A stretch of DNA of 62,000 nt from Apostichopus japonicus (Eukaryota; Echinodermata; Holothuroidea; Aspidochirotida; Stichopodidae). Below the pieces are notes generated by a model. It was not told the DNA's origin, did no database searches, and worked only from the letters and a program-made list of their open reading frames with translations. The stretch spans positions 20,553,265 through 20,615,264 of the forward strand of contig NC_092573.1 in the NCBI RefSeq assembly GCF_037975245.1. The letters run 5' to 3'. Made by a program: the position numbers and the translations under genes. This document shows positions 1 through 11,508 of the stretch, one piece after another (within the stretch, counting starts at the first letter, position 1; each line of letters starts with the position of its first letter).

Positions 1-396
1 ACATCTCGGCAAAATGAACACTAAGAAGAAACTAATCAAAGACGACGATTAATCAGTCTTATTTATAAACTAAAGCCTTTATTGGAACTTCACGTTTCCA
101 TTTTGTTGTTATCTAAACAATCAATTCAGTGGGGGGGGGGGGGGGGGAGAGAAACCTTGACAATTTAATCAATGATATCCGTTTGGGTTTTGTAATTCAT
201 CATTGCTGATGGAATGTTGTTAAACGGCATATAAACTGTATAGATGAAAATGAGTATTCAAACCTGAGATATATATCGTCTAGGGAAATCATGTGTAACT
301 ACTCTTGTTTTAATAATCCTCGGGTAAAGTTGAAATATACTAGAAGTCAAATAAAGTTTCTTCACTGTTCTGGATTTTCTAACGTATTATAATTTT

Positions 397-398
<2 letters not shown>
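1..398. other. Non-coding, no gene seen
   Basis: A/T-rich sequence with a G-homopolymer near 129-147. No exon, RNA or transposon could be supported here. The missing 5' exon(s) of the GPCR at 2562 were not seen in this stretch. Confidence 0.6.
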
Positions 399-492
<94 letters not shown>

Positions 493-542
493 TACTTCAT
501 TTATATATATATATTTATATATAGGCTATATATATATATATA
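399..542. repeat. (TA)n microsatellite
   Basis: Long, slightly interrupted TA dinucleotide array next to the 3' end of the Penelope-like element. A second TA array lies at the other edge of the element (1947-2078). Both copies of the element's terminal sequence therefore run into TA repeats, which suggests insertion into, or seeding of, a microsatellite. Confidence 0.9.
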
Positions 543-581
543 ATATAACGAAAATCCACGTTTACTCCAAAAGAAAATATT

Positions 582-650
582 ATTAGAGAAAACCAGAGAA
601 ATAAGATATGACTTATAATTGACAAATAAGGAGTAAGTTTTAGAAAATAT
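582..650 (-). repeat. PLE terminal sequence, inverted copy A
   Basis: Reverse complement of 1878-1946 with about one mismatch over 69 bp. It lies directly downstream of the hammerhead motif in - strand sense and is followed by TA-rich DNA, as expected for the 3' terminus of the element. Confidence 0.85.
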
Positions 651-690
651 ATTGGAATTTTCGGTCCCCCTGGGACCTTCGTCAGCAATA
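650..690 (-). ncRNA. Hammerhead ribozyme motif of the PLE
   Basis: On the - strand, in order: stem I strand TATTG, core CTGACGA, stem II GGTCCC/GGGACC with a short AGG loop, core GAAA, then ATTC as a candidate NUH cleavage site, then the other stem I strand CAATA. All invariant core elements are present. Stem III is minimal (AATT), typical of the small hammerheads described in Penelope-like elements, which are thought to act as dimers. It sits next to the terminal repeat and downstream of the endonuclease, where PLE ribozymes are found. Self-cleavage is inferred, not shown. Confidence 0.8.
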
Positions 691-855
691 CTTGGCAGTC
701 GAATGAAAAGTACAAAATGTAACATGTAATGAAAGTATGACGCTAGATAAGTGTAAGTTGCAATGATAGAATTAAAACCAAATAAACCATGACTATACAG
801 GAAGCGGATTAAGGAGCAAAGAACGGATTACATATGCGTGTAGAACTGATAGTTG

Positions 856-1350
856 TTAAGGGGTCCCAAGTCTTTGTTGAGGCCGGCGATGTGAGACATT
901 AATACGAAAGATCCAGTCGATTTCTTTACGTTTACGTTCAGTAGTTGATTTGAAGTTCGAGGCAATTAAAATACATTTTAGGTTTTTTAGAGAATGACTA
1001 TGAAGATTGAAATGTTCGGAAACTGGGAATCCTGTAAAATTATCACGAATAGATTTTTTGTGATTATTAAAACGTAAGCGGAACCGGGAGCCTGTTTCAC
1101 CTACATAATTGCCCTCTTTGCAAAGTACACAATAGAAAATGTAAATAGCATTAATACAATCACAAGAGAGGGAAGGGGGTCTTAGACTAAAGTCAACATT
1201 GGGAATCTTGACCACGGTGCCTGGGGTAATATGGGGGCATATTTGGCATCTAGGTTTAAGAAAATTGCCTGCGGAGGTGGAAACTGAGTGGGGGAGTCTG
1301 GAGGAAGTGAGAAGAAATTTAAGGTTGGGGGGTTGACAAAATGCTAGCAT
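856..1350 (-). pseudogene. PLE GIY-YIG endonuclease domain
   Basis: A 164-residue frame with the C-terminal layout of a Penelope-like protein: a linker with paired cysteines (RCQIC), then CDC, then the GIY-YIG nuclease core seen as IYIFYC and YVGETGSRFRLRFNNHK. It ends in the characteristic KEIDWIFRIN block. In active elements this domain nicks target DNA for target-primed reverse transcription. It is separated from the upstream thumb frame by a C/G homopolymer at about 1352-1363 (GGGG... on +) that shifts the reading frame, so the copy is broken. The start is not a genuine initiation site; the domain belongs to a longer ORF. Confidence 0.85.
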
Positions 1351-1673
1351 AGGGGGGGGGGGGGTACCTTAAACGATTCTCCTACAGACTGATCGTCTTG
1401 GAATACAGCAAATTCCTGTTTGATGGAGCGAATGAAGGATTTGATGAGGGGGTTGTAACTGGTAACGAACGGAATGCGTGTGTTGGGACTTTTAGACTTG
1501 TATTTTAATAAGTCCTCACTGCTCAACTTGTCGGCCCTGGAAATACCCTGTCTAATTAAGTGAAGGGGGTATCCGACGTTCAAGAAATAACCAGTTAATA
1601 TGGATACCTGGTGTTCAAAATCACATGGGTTGGAGCAAATGCGTTTAAGTCTAAGGCATTGGCTGTAAACAAT
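1344..1673 (-). pseudogene. PLE reverse transcriptase thumb/linker fragment
   Basis: The frame begins IVYSQCLRLKRICS and continues through FEHQVSILTGYFLNVGYP. This is the conserved block that follows the RT palm in Penelope-like elements, with its arginine/cysteine run and GYP. The open frame extends to 1745, but residues before IVYSQ are the antisense of the inverted palm piece and are not part of the element's protein. It runs to the homopolymer that separates it from the GIY-YIG frame. Decayed and non-functional. Confidence 0.8.
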
Positions 1674-1877
1674 AAGTCTTTCTTTGATCATGTTAATTCT
1701 TTTCATGACAGCATTAAATTTTCTGTCGAAGTTTCCAAACATCAAATTTTATTCCCAGATGTTCTGGTCAAGTTGGATGGCAATTCCTTAACCACTTCGG
1801 TCTATTATAAGCCCACTGATATTCATATGTATTTACACTTTGATAGTTTTCACCCACATAATCTCAAGAGTTCTATT
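1672..1877 (+). pseudogene. PLE RT palm fragment, inverted
   Basis: A + strand frame with NNKSFFDHVNSFHDSIKF, then VYYKPTDIHMYLHFDSFHP. It matches the end of the RT palm of Penelope-like elements (the IKF..E block, then VY.KPTD..YLH..SFHP). It lacks the catalytic YxDD, which would lie just upstream and is missing here. Its orientation is opposite to the thumb and endonuclease, and its end joins exactly to where the thumb fragment begins. Confidence 0.8.
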
Positions 1878-1946
1878 ATATTTTCTAAAACTTACTCCTT
1901 ATTTGTCAATTATGAGTCATATCTTATTTCTCTGGTTTTCTCTAAT
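1878..1946 (+). repeat. PLE terminal sequence, inverted copy B
   Basis: Partner of 582-650 in opposite orientation (69 bp, about one mismatch). It follows the palm fragment directly, skipping thumb and endonuclease, and runs into (TA)n. It may be a terminal pseudo-LTR-like copy or a remnant of an older element at the target. Confidence 0.8.
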
Positions 1947-1987
<41 letters not shown>

Positions 1988-2078
1988 CAAAATATATATA
2001 TATAACAAAATATATATCTTAAAATATATATATATATATATATATCAAAATATATATCACAAAATATATATATATAGA
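1947..2078. repeat. (TA)n microsatellite, interrupted
   Basis: TA array with AAAATATAT-type interruptions at the right edge of the PLE. Confidence 0.9.
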
Positions 2079-2561
2079 TTCAAAAGAAGCCAGCCTTCAT
2101 ATTTGGAAATACGGCGAATAATTTTTCATGCATGGGTATAGCTATATAGCAGGTACTCATCAGTTTTAAATGTCTGTCCTTATTGTGAATAAAACGGTAA
2201 TAGGGCACTCTCCTATGAGACCTGTCACATTTCAATACGTATCACGACACGAACCTACGTCACTATTTATTTTAAACATAATCTACATAGATATTGCTTG
2301 TTATCTCCATGACCGGAGGCGATCACTAAAGTTTATGTAACTTGAAATTAAAAATGACTTTTCTTTTTTCTCTACCCCCCCCCCCTCCCCACCCGTTCTA
2401 TAACGTTAGAAACACCTGTTAACTTTCTTCGTTATCTTATTCATAACTAAATTATCTCGCAACTGTATCGTTTCGTCTTTTAGTCTTTTTAGTCTCATTA
2501 AGCGTTCCTTAGACTTAATTCTATACAGCTATCGATCAAGTTTCTTCTGTTCTTTACCCAG

Positions 2562-2797
2562 GTGTGTTACGTGGTATACAGGACAAAGAGCATCGCCACG
2601 GTAACGGGAATGAGCATTGCGTCACTGGCCGTCGCGGATCTGCTCCGGGGTTCTGTCGTTCTCCCATTCGCGATAATGACGTCAGCCTTTGGTGCGACTT
2701 GGCACTTTGAGACTGGTCTCTGTAAAACTACCGGTGTCTTCCACACAATGCTGGGAAGTGCAAGCGTCATGACCCTCGGGGCTGTCTCCCTCGACAG
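2562..2797 (+). CDS. Class A GPCR, internal exon (TM2-TM3)
   Basis: Internal exon of a rhodopsin-type receptor, 236 nt. The acceptor is CTTTACCCAG at 2561 and the donor GTAAGG starts at 2798. It encodes ICL1, TM2 (SIASLAVADLL, with the conserved Leu-Ala-x-x-Asp pattern), ECL1 with a conserved Trp, and TM3 from the disulphide Cys (LCKTTG) to GAVSLDR. The exon ends after two bases of the Arg codon of the DRY motif, so the motif is completed by the next exon. Position 3.32 is His, not the Asp of amine receptors. TM1 and the N-terminus must lie on an upstream exon that I could not find. With the exon at 6386 it forms one gene. Confidence 0.88.
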
Positions 2798-5700
2798 GTA
2801 AGGAACGCCGTTTGATACCCAAACAAATAGATAGCTCCCTCGGATTGAACTTAAAATATATCTTTCAGATCTTTACTCTTAAAATAGAAACTTAATTTTA
2901 CCTGAGCACGTAGAAATCTTCCACTTTCCTGTCTACTGGGTGATTATGACGTGCTGCAGTGAAAGGGGGGGGGGGGGTATAGGCCTACAAGAAAGTCAAC
3001 CTGTTGTTTCGTATTAGTGATATTTATATATAACTTTAATCGGGTTTAACAAACAATGAGGAATAAAAGTTGTTGCAGTGCATTTTTGTCCCTGTCTGAA
3101 TTATTATGAAACGCTTCCCCGACTTAGATTTTCCAATGATAAACTTGCTCAATTCGTTAGAAAAGTGAAGATTCCTACGTCTTCGCTAAGTAGTTAAAAC
3201 ATAAACAACTTGAAAATGTTGCCTTTAGCTTTCCCACCGTGACAAAGGCTGTAAGAGTATGGTTGTAATTCATAAAGATCTCTGTGATATAAACTACATA
3301 GAGAATAGATCCAGATGTAATTCATTCGTCACTTTTCATACTTTGCTGCTGAAATTGAAGGATTGTTGACATGCGATCTAGTCTTATACGATAAAGGCAA
3401 ATGTAAATTAATCTATTACGTCATATGCAAAGAAGGTTTCATTTCTTGTTCTTAATATCAAGTTGGTAAAGGGTTTTCCTGTACTACCGATAATGTTCGT
3501 TTACCAACATAATCTAGGAAGTTGCCATATTTAACTTCAAAACAAATCATAATAAAAGTTTCTCCTCCCCTTCCCCTACCCCTCTCCTGCCCCTACTGCA
3601 CATCAACTCCCCTTGAAAACCGTTATTCAATTCTCGAAAATTAAACAAGTAAATATTAACTTCGACTTACTAGTGATTATGAACAATAAGAATTTTCGAC
3701 GACCTTAAAAAAAAAAAAAAATTCAAAGAAAACAAGACTAGGTCAACGAGATATCCAAAACCTCAGCTAAAACATCGTAACAAATTTGTGTTTAGACATT
3801 ATGTAAAGACGTGCAAGGTTTCTTTATATTTAAAGTCGATGGTCATAACTTTCAAAATACCAATAAAACGGGTAAACATTCATGACAATTCAAACTCGAT
3901 CAAAAAAAAAAAAAAGATGAAGAAGAAGAAAATAACCAAGGCAAATGGAAGCAATTGACCCCTAAAATTAATTGAAGTAATTATGTATGAAGGTAAATAG
4001 AATTGAGTTTGTGAGCAGCAATATGACCTCGAACATATAACAACAACATTAAGATCAACCGATAATACTTATAGAAATGATATAAAGCGTGCAAATTTAG
4101 TAAGCACGTCGACCTGACAGACCAGGGCAAAATCGGAAACAAATCACTCCAAGTAAATATTGATTTAGAAACAGAATTCAGTCAAGTCTAAAAGTGTAAA
4201 CTTTAAACAGCATTGACTAAACCTACTTTCGTCATTTTCTTTGATCTTTGATAAGAATAGGTCAAAATCGTGGAATGAATAAACTAAGTATTTTCATTCA
4301 AGAAAAAGAAGAGAGACTTTTATAGGGAAATTTGTTATTGGGTGACATCATATAGTAACATTAAAGAAGGTAACATTGTTTGAACTATATGTTTGTTTAT
4401 CTTGTCTTATTTTCAAAGTGAATGTAAAACAGGATAGATATTGATACCAATATCATTTATTAGGTCATGTTTAAGAATGTCTTTTTTTCCGAACAATATT
4501 TTAGATCCAACATTTACACACAAAAAAAACAACCTGTCTTATGTAAGAAATAAAGAAAACCATTGAAAATTCAGCATATATGGTTCGATGATGTCATATT
4601 CACATTTGAGTGTGGAGGAACATTAAACTGTTGAAACTGTGGTATATAAGCTGAATCAAAATTCCTTTTAGCCGCTTAGGATAGCTGCTAAACAAATGTA
4701 TCTATATATACTCAATACACAGAACCGAAGACTTAAACAAGTTTATATAAATGGCATTATAGAGCCGCGCTTGTACTTGACCTTTGTTTTTAATTTTCTT
4801 TCTTTGTAAATTTTGTTTGCATCACTTCAATAGCAGTGTGTTTGACAAATGTTGAATATTTTAAAGCTGCTATATAATCGGCTTTGTATTCTATTACAGA
4901 ATTTACACTTAACAATGAAAATAAGCAGGGAAAAAAAGGAAGAAAACAATAAAACATTGAGAAAAGTAAAGAATGATTTTAACTCCTATATGGGGACACT
5001 GTAATATCACCCAATAGACAAAATGGCAGCCGTCTGCGTGTCTGAGCCATGATATTCCTCCCAACGGAACAAGATTAGTATAGGCCTATTAGTTGTTGGA
5101 GATGTTGTTCATTACAAGAATATCTATCACTTTAAAATAATTCGGTGATTGTTGCGTCTTGTCATCTTTAAACGAAAGAAAATATCCAATTTTGTAATCG
5201 AGCAAATGTAAGCCGAATTGTTGTTCTTTTAGCAAATTTCTATAGCGTGACCGTCGGTAGAAATATTAAATTATATTATTGCTAATGACTAATGAACATT
5301 GGTAATTACGATAGTGTATTGGGATGAAAACATCGTGTTCTACATTTAAGAGACGAAATTACCGAGTTTATTTACTAACCAGAATGGAAAAATGCATTGA
5401 AGTTTCGATGACTCCTAGCACTAGACTTCTGCTTGTTAACCAGAAATAGCTGTTACAATATAAATGGCCCGAACCACTATTTTGATGCACAAATTACACT
5501 ATGGCATGATAAACACAGGTCAGTCTACTGTACGTGACAATACACACCTCCACCAGAAACAATAGTACTAAAAATCGCTCATCACTTAGTTAACATAAAT
5601 TCATTGTTTTTTATCTTTTTCATCCCCCCCCCCACCCCGTTGTGTCGCTTCTCCGTTCCTTTTATATGATCAATATAATAAATTCAACAAAATTCCGCGA

Positions 5701-6385
5701 AAGTTCAATAAGTATTTCATTCGTTTCTGCAGTTGTTGTGATTGCAATCTCATCCGGCTTCGTGCAAACTTATATTTGTAATGAAAAAGAGGGAATGAAA
5801 CCAAAATTGTTACTAAAGTAAGCTAATTTAGGAAGTAAAGTAGCAGGAAATTTGATGTACGTGGCAACAGTCGTGCAAACTTACAAAGTAATATAAGTAA
5901 GATGAAGAGTGAACCTAAACCAACGGACTGAATTAGCCCGTACACTAGCCAATATCCTCTCCCTCTACCTTTCATTAACGTTATACGTTAAATACACTTG
6001 TGTACGTCGTTGCCTGTTTTATCTTATAGGTCAGTCTGAAGTCAAGTAACTTGAACAAGTCTCACATTTTTTTTACCGACCGTACAACGCGTAATCAGGG
6101 AATAAAACGGCCCCGGTTGCATACCTACCAAGGTTCTCTACAAGCTATAAGTGCGATTAGCACAGCTGAAGGAGTGGAAGATCAACATAACACTAGGCTA
6201 AATAATATCTCGCTGTTTATCATGTTAGGATAGGGAATGATCGTGAAATGAATTACCGTTGAATTTCCAAGCAAATATTTGTAGATCAGAAAGAGGGTAG
6301 GTATACTTGTTCAAACAAAAATACATTTGTCATCGAAATGTTCTTATTACACATATCTATTCTTTGTTTCTTCTTCTTTCTTTAG
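2798..6385 (+). other. GPCR intron (phase 2), 3588 bp
   Basis: Starts GTAAGG and ends TTCTTTCTTTAG. It contains A tracts, a C tract near 5624 and no recognisable exon, RNA gene or transposon. Short open frames inside (for example 6051-6233) have no support. Confidence 0.75.
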
Positions 6386-7463
6386 ATACATCGCCATTTT
6401 GAAGCCACTGAAGTACGCTACTATCGTTACCACCATACGTGCCGCTGTTCTTCTAGTCTTTATTTGGAGCATGTCTTCATTAACAGCTCTTCTACCGCTG
6501 ATTGGCTGGTCGGATTATATATTCATACCATGGACTTGCATCTGCGTAGTAGACTGGAGGCCAGGTTACAGCAGTGGTTACGCATTCTTTTACCTTTCTG
6601 TGGCATTCATATTGCCATTTCTGGTGCTCATTTACTGTTATTTTAGAATATTTATAGTAGCAAGGAAACAGTCTCGAAGGGTTATGGCAATGGAGCTGGC
6701 CTCCGTAGATAATAACACTTTACATAGAAACAAAGGGAGTGGACAGTCAAGAGCACAAAGGTTTACAACTATGCGAAAAGAGAAGAAAGCCGCGCTGACA
6801 CTTTTCATCGTCATTGGGATTTTTATTTCATGTGTTACACCTTATTGTATCGTCTACCTGATTGCCTCATATAACCCTGCCGATCGTGTTTTAGCCGCTA
6901 TGGGAGTCACGTCGATGTTGTCTTTCTTAAATTCTGCAGCAAACCCGATGATTTATGGTATTTTAAATCGAAAGTTTCGTCGAATGTTTCTGCATGTCAT
7001 CAAATGTAAACGTTGTAAACACGTGAGCGACAATCCAGCTTTACAATCAGACAACGGCACAGCAAGTACAGCAATGGCCTTAAGGAAACGAAATCATCGA
7101 AGAGAAGATACTGTACAACATATATCGGGCAAGCCACCGGCGACCTCCGCTCATGGATTACTTCGACTTTCTCTGGCCACTGCTCCTGGCGGAACCGTGG
7201 CTTGTGTCCTCGATGAAAATGTCAACGGTGTAGATAAACTGACCTTGAAACACCTGCCTACAATATCCGACGTCTTAGAACCACACGAAAGTAGAAATGG
7301 CGGACCGAGGTTGAAGACAGATAATTCTACAAACGACGAAGTTAGAACTCTTTCATTCCAAGCTACTGTAGATGCAAACCATAAGCACCGTGACCACGAG
7401 ACATGTGACGTAATGGTTCTCACTGGACCTAGAGTACGTTCTATCCATATTGATAGGAAATAA
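6386..7463 (+). CDS. Class A GPCR, terminal exon (TM4-TM7 and tail), GPR161-like
   Basis: Completes the DRY motif (R-YIAILKPLKY) and encodes 358 residues to a TAA stop. Visible in order: TM4; ECL2 with WTCICVVDW, containing the disulphide Cys; TM5 ending FLVLIYCYFRIFIVAR; a basic ICL3 of about 45 residues; TM6 with ISCVTPY; TM7 with the NPMIY version of NPxxY; helix 8 (NRKFRRMF); then CKRC, a plausible palmitoylation site. A hydrophilic tail of ~140 residues follows. TM6 has Val where most receptors have the toggle Trp (CWxP becomes CVTP). The W-x-C...W ECL2 and the non-Asp 3.32 recall GPR161-type orphan receptors. That placement is by eye; GPR52-like or another orphan group is possible. Ligand unknown; acts at the plasma or ciliary membrane if GPR161-like. 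Confidence 0.88.
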
Positions 7464-7464
7464 A
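7459..7464 (+). promoter_or_regulatory. AATAAA overlapping the GPCR stop codon
   Basis: The TAA stop at 7461-7463 lies inside an AATAAA hexamer. It is probably too close to the coding end to be the only polyadenylation signal; A/T-rich DNA with other candidates follows. Confidence 0.35.
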
Positions 7465-8533
7465 GATAATATAAAATTTAAAAAAAAACAAATATGCTCT
7501 TTAAAACATACATCCTAGTTGGGTTTGTAGGTCACGTTCCGCAGTTGCTTCAATTTATTTCAAACACTTTTATTTGCTTGTTTGTAGTAAATGTAACGCA
7601 ATGTTAAAATAGTTTCTTTAAAGTACGATATACCTTACAAAACAATATATTAGCTCTTAACATTTATAGGCCAGTAACGGTTTCATAGCAGGTGAAGCTA
7701 AATCTAACTCAATTTGCATATAAAGTACTTACTTTCTTATTTCCTATGAATAACAGAACACCATCGGAGAGGATGGGGACCGTCTTAACACGTGTGCGGG
7801 TTGTGGTGCTGTGCGTACTAAACTTCAGTATTATTAAATATTTATACAAATTTAATCAAAATATTTCTTATTTAAATGAGGTTGGACTTAAAGGAAATAT
7901 CAGAAAGAAAGAAAGACGGAAAAGAAAGAGGGAAAGAGAAAAAGAAAGAAAGAATATGTAATGTTCGATATCGTGTAATCATGTAACCATTCGATAACCA
8001 TGTATGGAAGTATTACCGTGCATATCAGGGGCAACACTTCCACGGGTGAACAATCAAGTTTACTCTTGAAGAAACCGAATATCTAAATCCCTCATCAACA
8101 AAACTTCTTTCAATGTTACTCTGTGAAGGTGATTGATCACGACTTTCTCTTGTAGTATAGGCCCATGGATGCTTTGTCTATGGCAGGCCCACTCTAAGCC
8201 TTAGTCTGTGGACCTGTCTGGACTCGAAAATTACTGTTGCTTACATAATGCTCCAAACCACAGAGAGTCGGTGTAACATACTTAGTCTGTCTGTCTGTGT
8301 GTGTTTGACTATACGAGATACTTTGTATAGAATATTTAATGATCACCACAAGAAACAAGCAAAAGAAAATTAACAAAATAGAAGGGAAAAATACCCGGAT
8401 AGACTTTTAAATGTCATTCCATGGATAAAATGTCATGAATAATTGTCCCAATTAACGAACTAAATGGTACTTAAGGCTGGACAGTGCGTGTGAACGTAAT
8501 AAAGACCATGGTCATCCAGTATTTTGAAGTTTA

Positions 8534-8536
<3 letters not shown>
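7465..8536. other. 3' flank of GPCR, no gene
   Basis: A/T-rich sequence with a purine-rich run of GAAA-type repeats near 7905-7960. Nothing else supportable. Confidence 0.6.
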
Positions 8537-8564
<28 letters not shown>

Positions 8565-8705
8565 CTATATATATATATTACGATTTATATATATTTATAT
8601 TTATATATATTTATATATATATTACGATTTATATATATATATATTTATTTATTTATATATATTTATTATATATATATTATTATATATTATTTATATATAT
8701 ATTTT
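8537..8705. repeat. (TA)n microsatellite with TTTA interruptions
   Basis: TA dinucleotide array broken by TTTATT and TTACGATT segments. The interruptions recur (TTACGATTTATATATAT occurs twice), which suggests duplication within the array. Confidence 0.9.
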
Positions 8706-10904
8706 ATTTGTCGGGTGATTATATGTGAAATACAACAACAGTTTGCGAGCTTTTCCTCACAAATGACAGTTCCACATGCGCATGCCTAGAACACGTATCG
8801 GGCTTCGTCATATATCATATATGTCTTTGTGTCATGATTGGGTGTGATTAACGCTATGATCTATTTAATATATATTTATATGCCGTGCATATGTCACCCT
8901 ACATCTTCAAAAAAAGCTAGTAATTAACCTACATTGAATTTGTTTGAAATTGAAACAAAAGAGAATTTGGACAAAAATTATACACATGCAGCTTTTTTAA
9001 TTGCAGCAGTTGATTTATTTACATAAATAGAAACATAATGCAGCGATTTCAATACTTTAATTCAGCAACAAATGCGGAGCTACACTGGTTTTGCTTCCAG
9101 TTTTTGTGACTGGTCCTTGGCTGTACTTATTTCCTGAAATTGATATCGGGGTGTGGTTTCATCCGACCAAAGGCGAGCTGGAAAATTACATCCCGTATAA
9201 TAGTAATGGTAGACGTAAAGGCATTGAAGACTCGCCCCAAACTGCGTGCCGCGCTCTGAAAATCTTTCCGTTGCTTGCAAGTGACGTTTTGTTCGTGTCG
9301 CTACAAAATGCAGACAGTAATGAAACGTGATCCTTGATATCTTTATCTGGACCTGAAATGTCCATCGCTGCTATGTACACTGTGTTGCGGGTATTGACCG
9401 TAGCTGCATGTATTGACTGTACACTAGTGTCTAAATACCGACGGTAGCAAGCTGTGTGTGTGTGTCTTTTCTGGGATCGATGGTGGTGTCTAACACTTTC
9501 TGTTACACCTCATTCTAAATAGGTCAGATTACCGGCATGAGACGTTTCTCTGTGCGCGAGTCTTCACACCCTTTAAACTTTAAGGATATATTTTGTTTGT
9601 TTGTTCGTACGATTATTTGTTTCTTTGTTTCGATGTTTGTCTGTTTGTTTGTTTTGAATGATAAGATCGTGCAAGCTTTTGCCAAGAACTGAATAGCTAC
9701 ATCTACTTGCATTCGAAAAATCTCAGATATTTTCTCCTCATTTTTGTACCGAATCTTGTCGTATGATTTTTTAAGGTGATTGAAAATTTACTACTTCTTT
9801 TTCTTATGAAGCTATAATTATTCATCATAAAAAAAAAGAGAGAAGAGGGAATGAATAAATTGAATAAAACTCGACTTGAAACTGTTTTAATTACCTTTTC
9901 TTTTTGTTATCTCGGGGTCTGTAATATGTATGCGTCCTGCTATTGGACCAACGTCTAGTAATACGGGATGAGATCTACCGTCAGCACATCTCTCGACACC
10001 CCCCCTCCCCTTGCCCTTCTCCAAGGTCAAAGGTCCCCCGAGGTAACAGGGACCTCCTTGGACCCTTCCAGGTAATTCCTACCAACTTCCTAATTTATGG
10101 TTGTGTCTGCAAAACTATAATAAGGGGGACGAGGGGGTGGGGCAAGCATGTCGCGCCTTAGGGCCCTAGAGAGTGGTAAATTGTTAAATTGCTAATTCGG
10201 CACGGCGTAACATTAGAGTGTGCATGTCCAATTACGAGCTGTTTCACGTAGATTAAAAAGACAAACACGTTAGGCCCATGCATTAGAATGTTCCGTGAGT
10301 TTAGTTTTGTTTTTAACATCGGTGCACACAAGAACCACTGATGTGAATGACATACATACCTCTCCTTGCGCGTAAACATGACAAAAGGTAAATCAGGGTT
10401 TAAAATTCTTTGCTCTTTGCAAAGTTTGTTTATAATCTCCAAGTCAGTTTTTCCATTGCTATCATTTATTTTAAACGTAAAGGAGAAAAGGCCACTCCTT
10501 GTCTTCGGAGAAATTGCTTCTTTATTGAAAAGAATTTATATTAACTGCATCATGCCTTGACAGTTACCGGAAACGTAATCATGTTAAGTCCTTTTAGTAA
10601 CACACCATAAGCAAACAATGAATATTCAGTGGCAAGAAATGATTTGCTCCGCTTCAACGATATTTGTCGAAACAATTCCTGAAACAGGGTGTGAAGTGTC
10701 GTCAACTACATGAAGATGTCAAACGTTTTATGGAGATATTCTGCCTCCTTAAGAAACAAAACTCCCCAACTATTGTTACTGTTTCCATGGTAATATCGTT
10801 AATTGTTAAAACTTGAGGGGGTATAATCCTCGCTTCTAGTTAGTTCCTCGGGGATACTTCGTGTGTGTGCTAAGATAGACTTTCAGTTACGCATCTTATT
10901 CCGT
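8706..10904. other. Non-coding, no gene seen
   Basis: No exon, tRNA or terminal repeat was recognised. The short frames at 9080-9380 on both strands lack family features. Confidence 0.55.
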
Positions 10905-11105
10905 AACTCAAAGGCATAACAACATGCCTATGAGCCTTTCAATCATAAGGTCCCCAGTTCGAGTCACTCCAAGAGAGTTGTTGACAATTCATAATCATGG
11001 ACGTTAAAATATGAATCTAAGAGACTGACTTCGGTCAGCTTGTGGCTTTGATAAGCCAATGATGGCTTCTTATATTGAGTTCCTGCTTGCAGGAGGATCT
11101 AAAAT
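10905..11105 (+). mobile_element. tRNA-derived SINE, degenerate copy
   Basis: From about 10934 it matches the SINE at 16482-16712. Shared are CTTTCAATCATAAGGTCC, the B-box-like GTTCGAGTCACTCC, and a body with GACTTCGGTCAGCTTGTGG, then GTTCCTGCTTGCAGGAGGATC and a TACA tail. The tRNA-like head (A box) is degraded here. The tail has expanded into the adjacent tetranucleotide array. Confidence 0.8.
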
Positions 11106-11298
11106 ACACATACATACATACATACATACATACATACATACATACATACATACATACATACATACATACATACATACATACATACATACATACATACATA
11201 CATACATACATACATACATACATACATACATACATACATACATACATACATACATACATACATACATACATACATACATACATACATACATACATACA
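11106..11298. repeat. (TACA)n tetranucleotide array, ~48 copies
   Basis: Uninterrupted TACA units directly continuing the SINE tail. It is open in several frames on both strands (translating as YIHT or MYVC), which makes spurious long frames. Those are not genes. Confidence 0.95.
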
Positions 11299-11475
11299 TG
11301 GATACTATGGTAGGATACAAAGGAACAGGTCAAATATAAACTTTCTCCGTACTTTGTTCTTCTTGTTGTATTACATTTTATATCAAAGAGTGATATATAT
11401 TACATTGTTGTTGTACAGTTTATCATATATAAATGAAGTAATGGATCAAATCAAATCAAGCAAATCAATCAAATT

Positions 11476-11497
11476 CATCCATCCATCCATCCATCAA
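11476..11497. repeat. (CATC)n short array
   Basis: About five CATC units just before the TTCG array; part of a compound tetranucleotide microsatellite. Confidence 0.85.
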
Positions 11498-11508
11498 CCA
11501 TCAATCCA

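Larger units (their letters stand above)
582..1946. mobile_element. Rearranged Penelope-like retroelement (PLE), 5'-truncated
   Basis: The segment holds PLE parts: RT palm end, RT thumb/linker, GIY-YIG endonuclease and a hammerhead-type motif. Most of it reads on the - strand (1673 down to 582). The palm piece (1672-1877) reads on the + strand. The palm piece ends in residues LKSSI, and the thumb ORF begins at the next expected residues (IVYSQCL). Flipping 1673-1877 would therefore restore continuity, so an internal inversion is the simplest reading. A 69-bp terminal sequence occurs at both edges in opposite orientation (582-650 and 1878-1946). PLEs are single-ORF retroelements with RT plus GIY-YIG; family assignment is by motif recognition only. 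Confidence 0.8.

Noticed and set aside
2085-2160. CTGATGAGTACC...GAAA on the - strand, hammerhead-like
   Set aside because: Cores are present but no convincing stem II forms between them; kept only as a note near the PLE.
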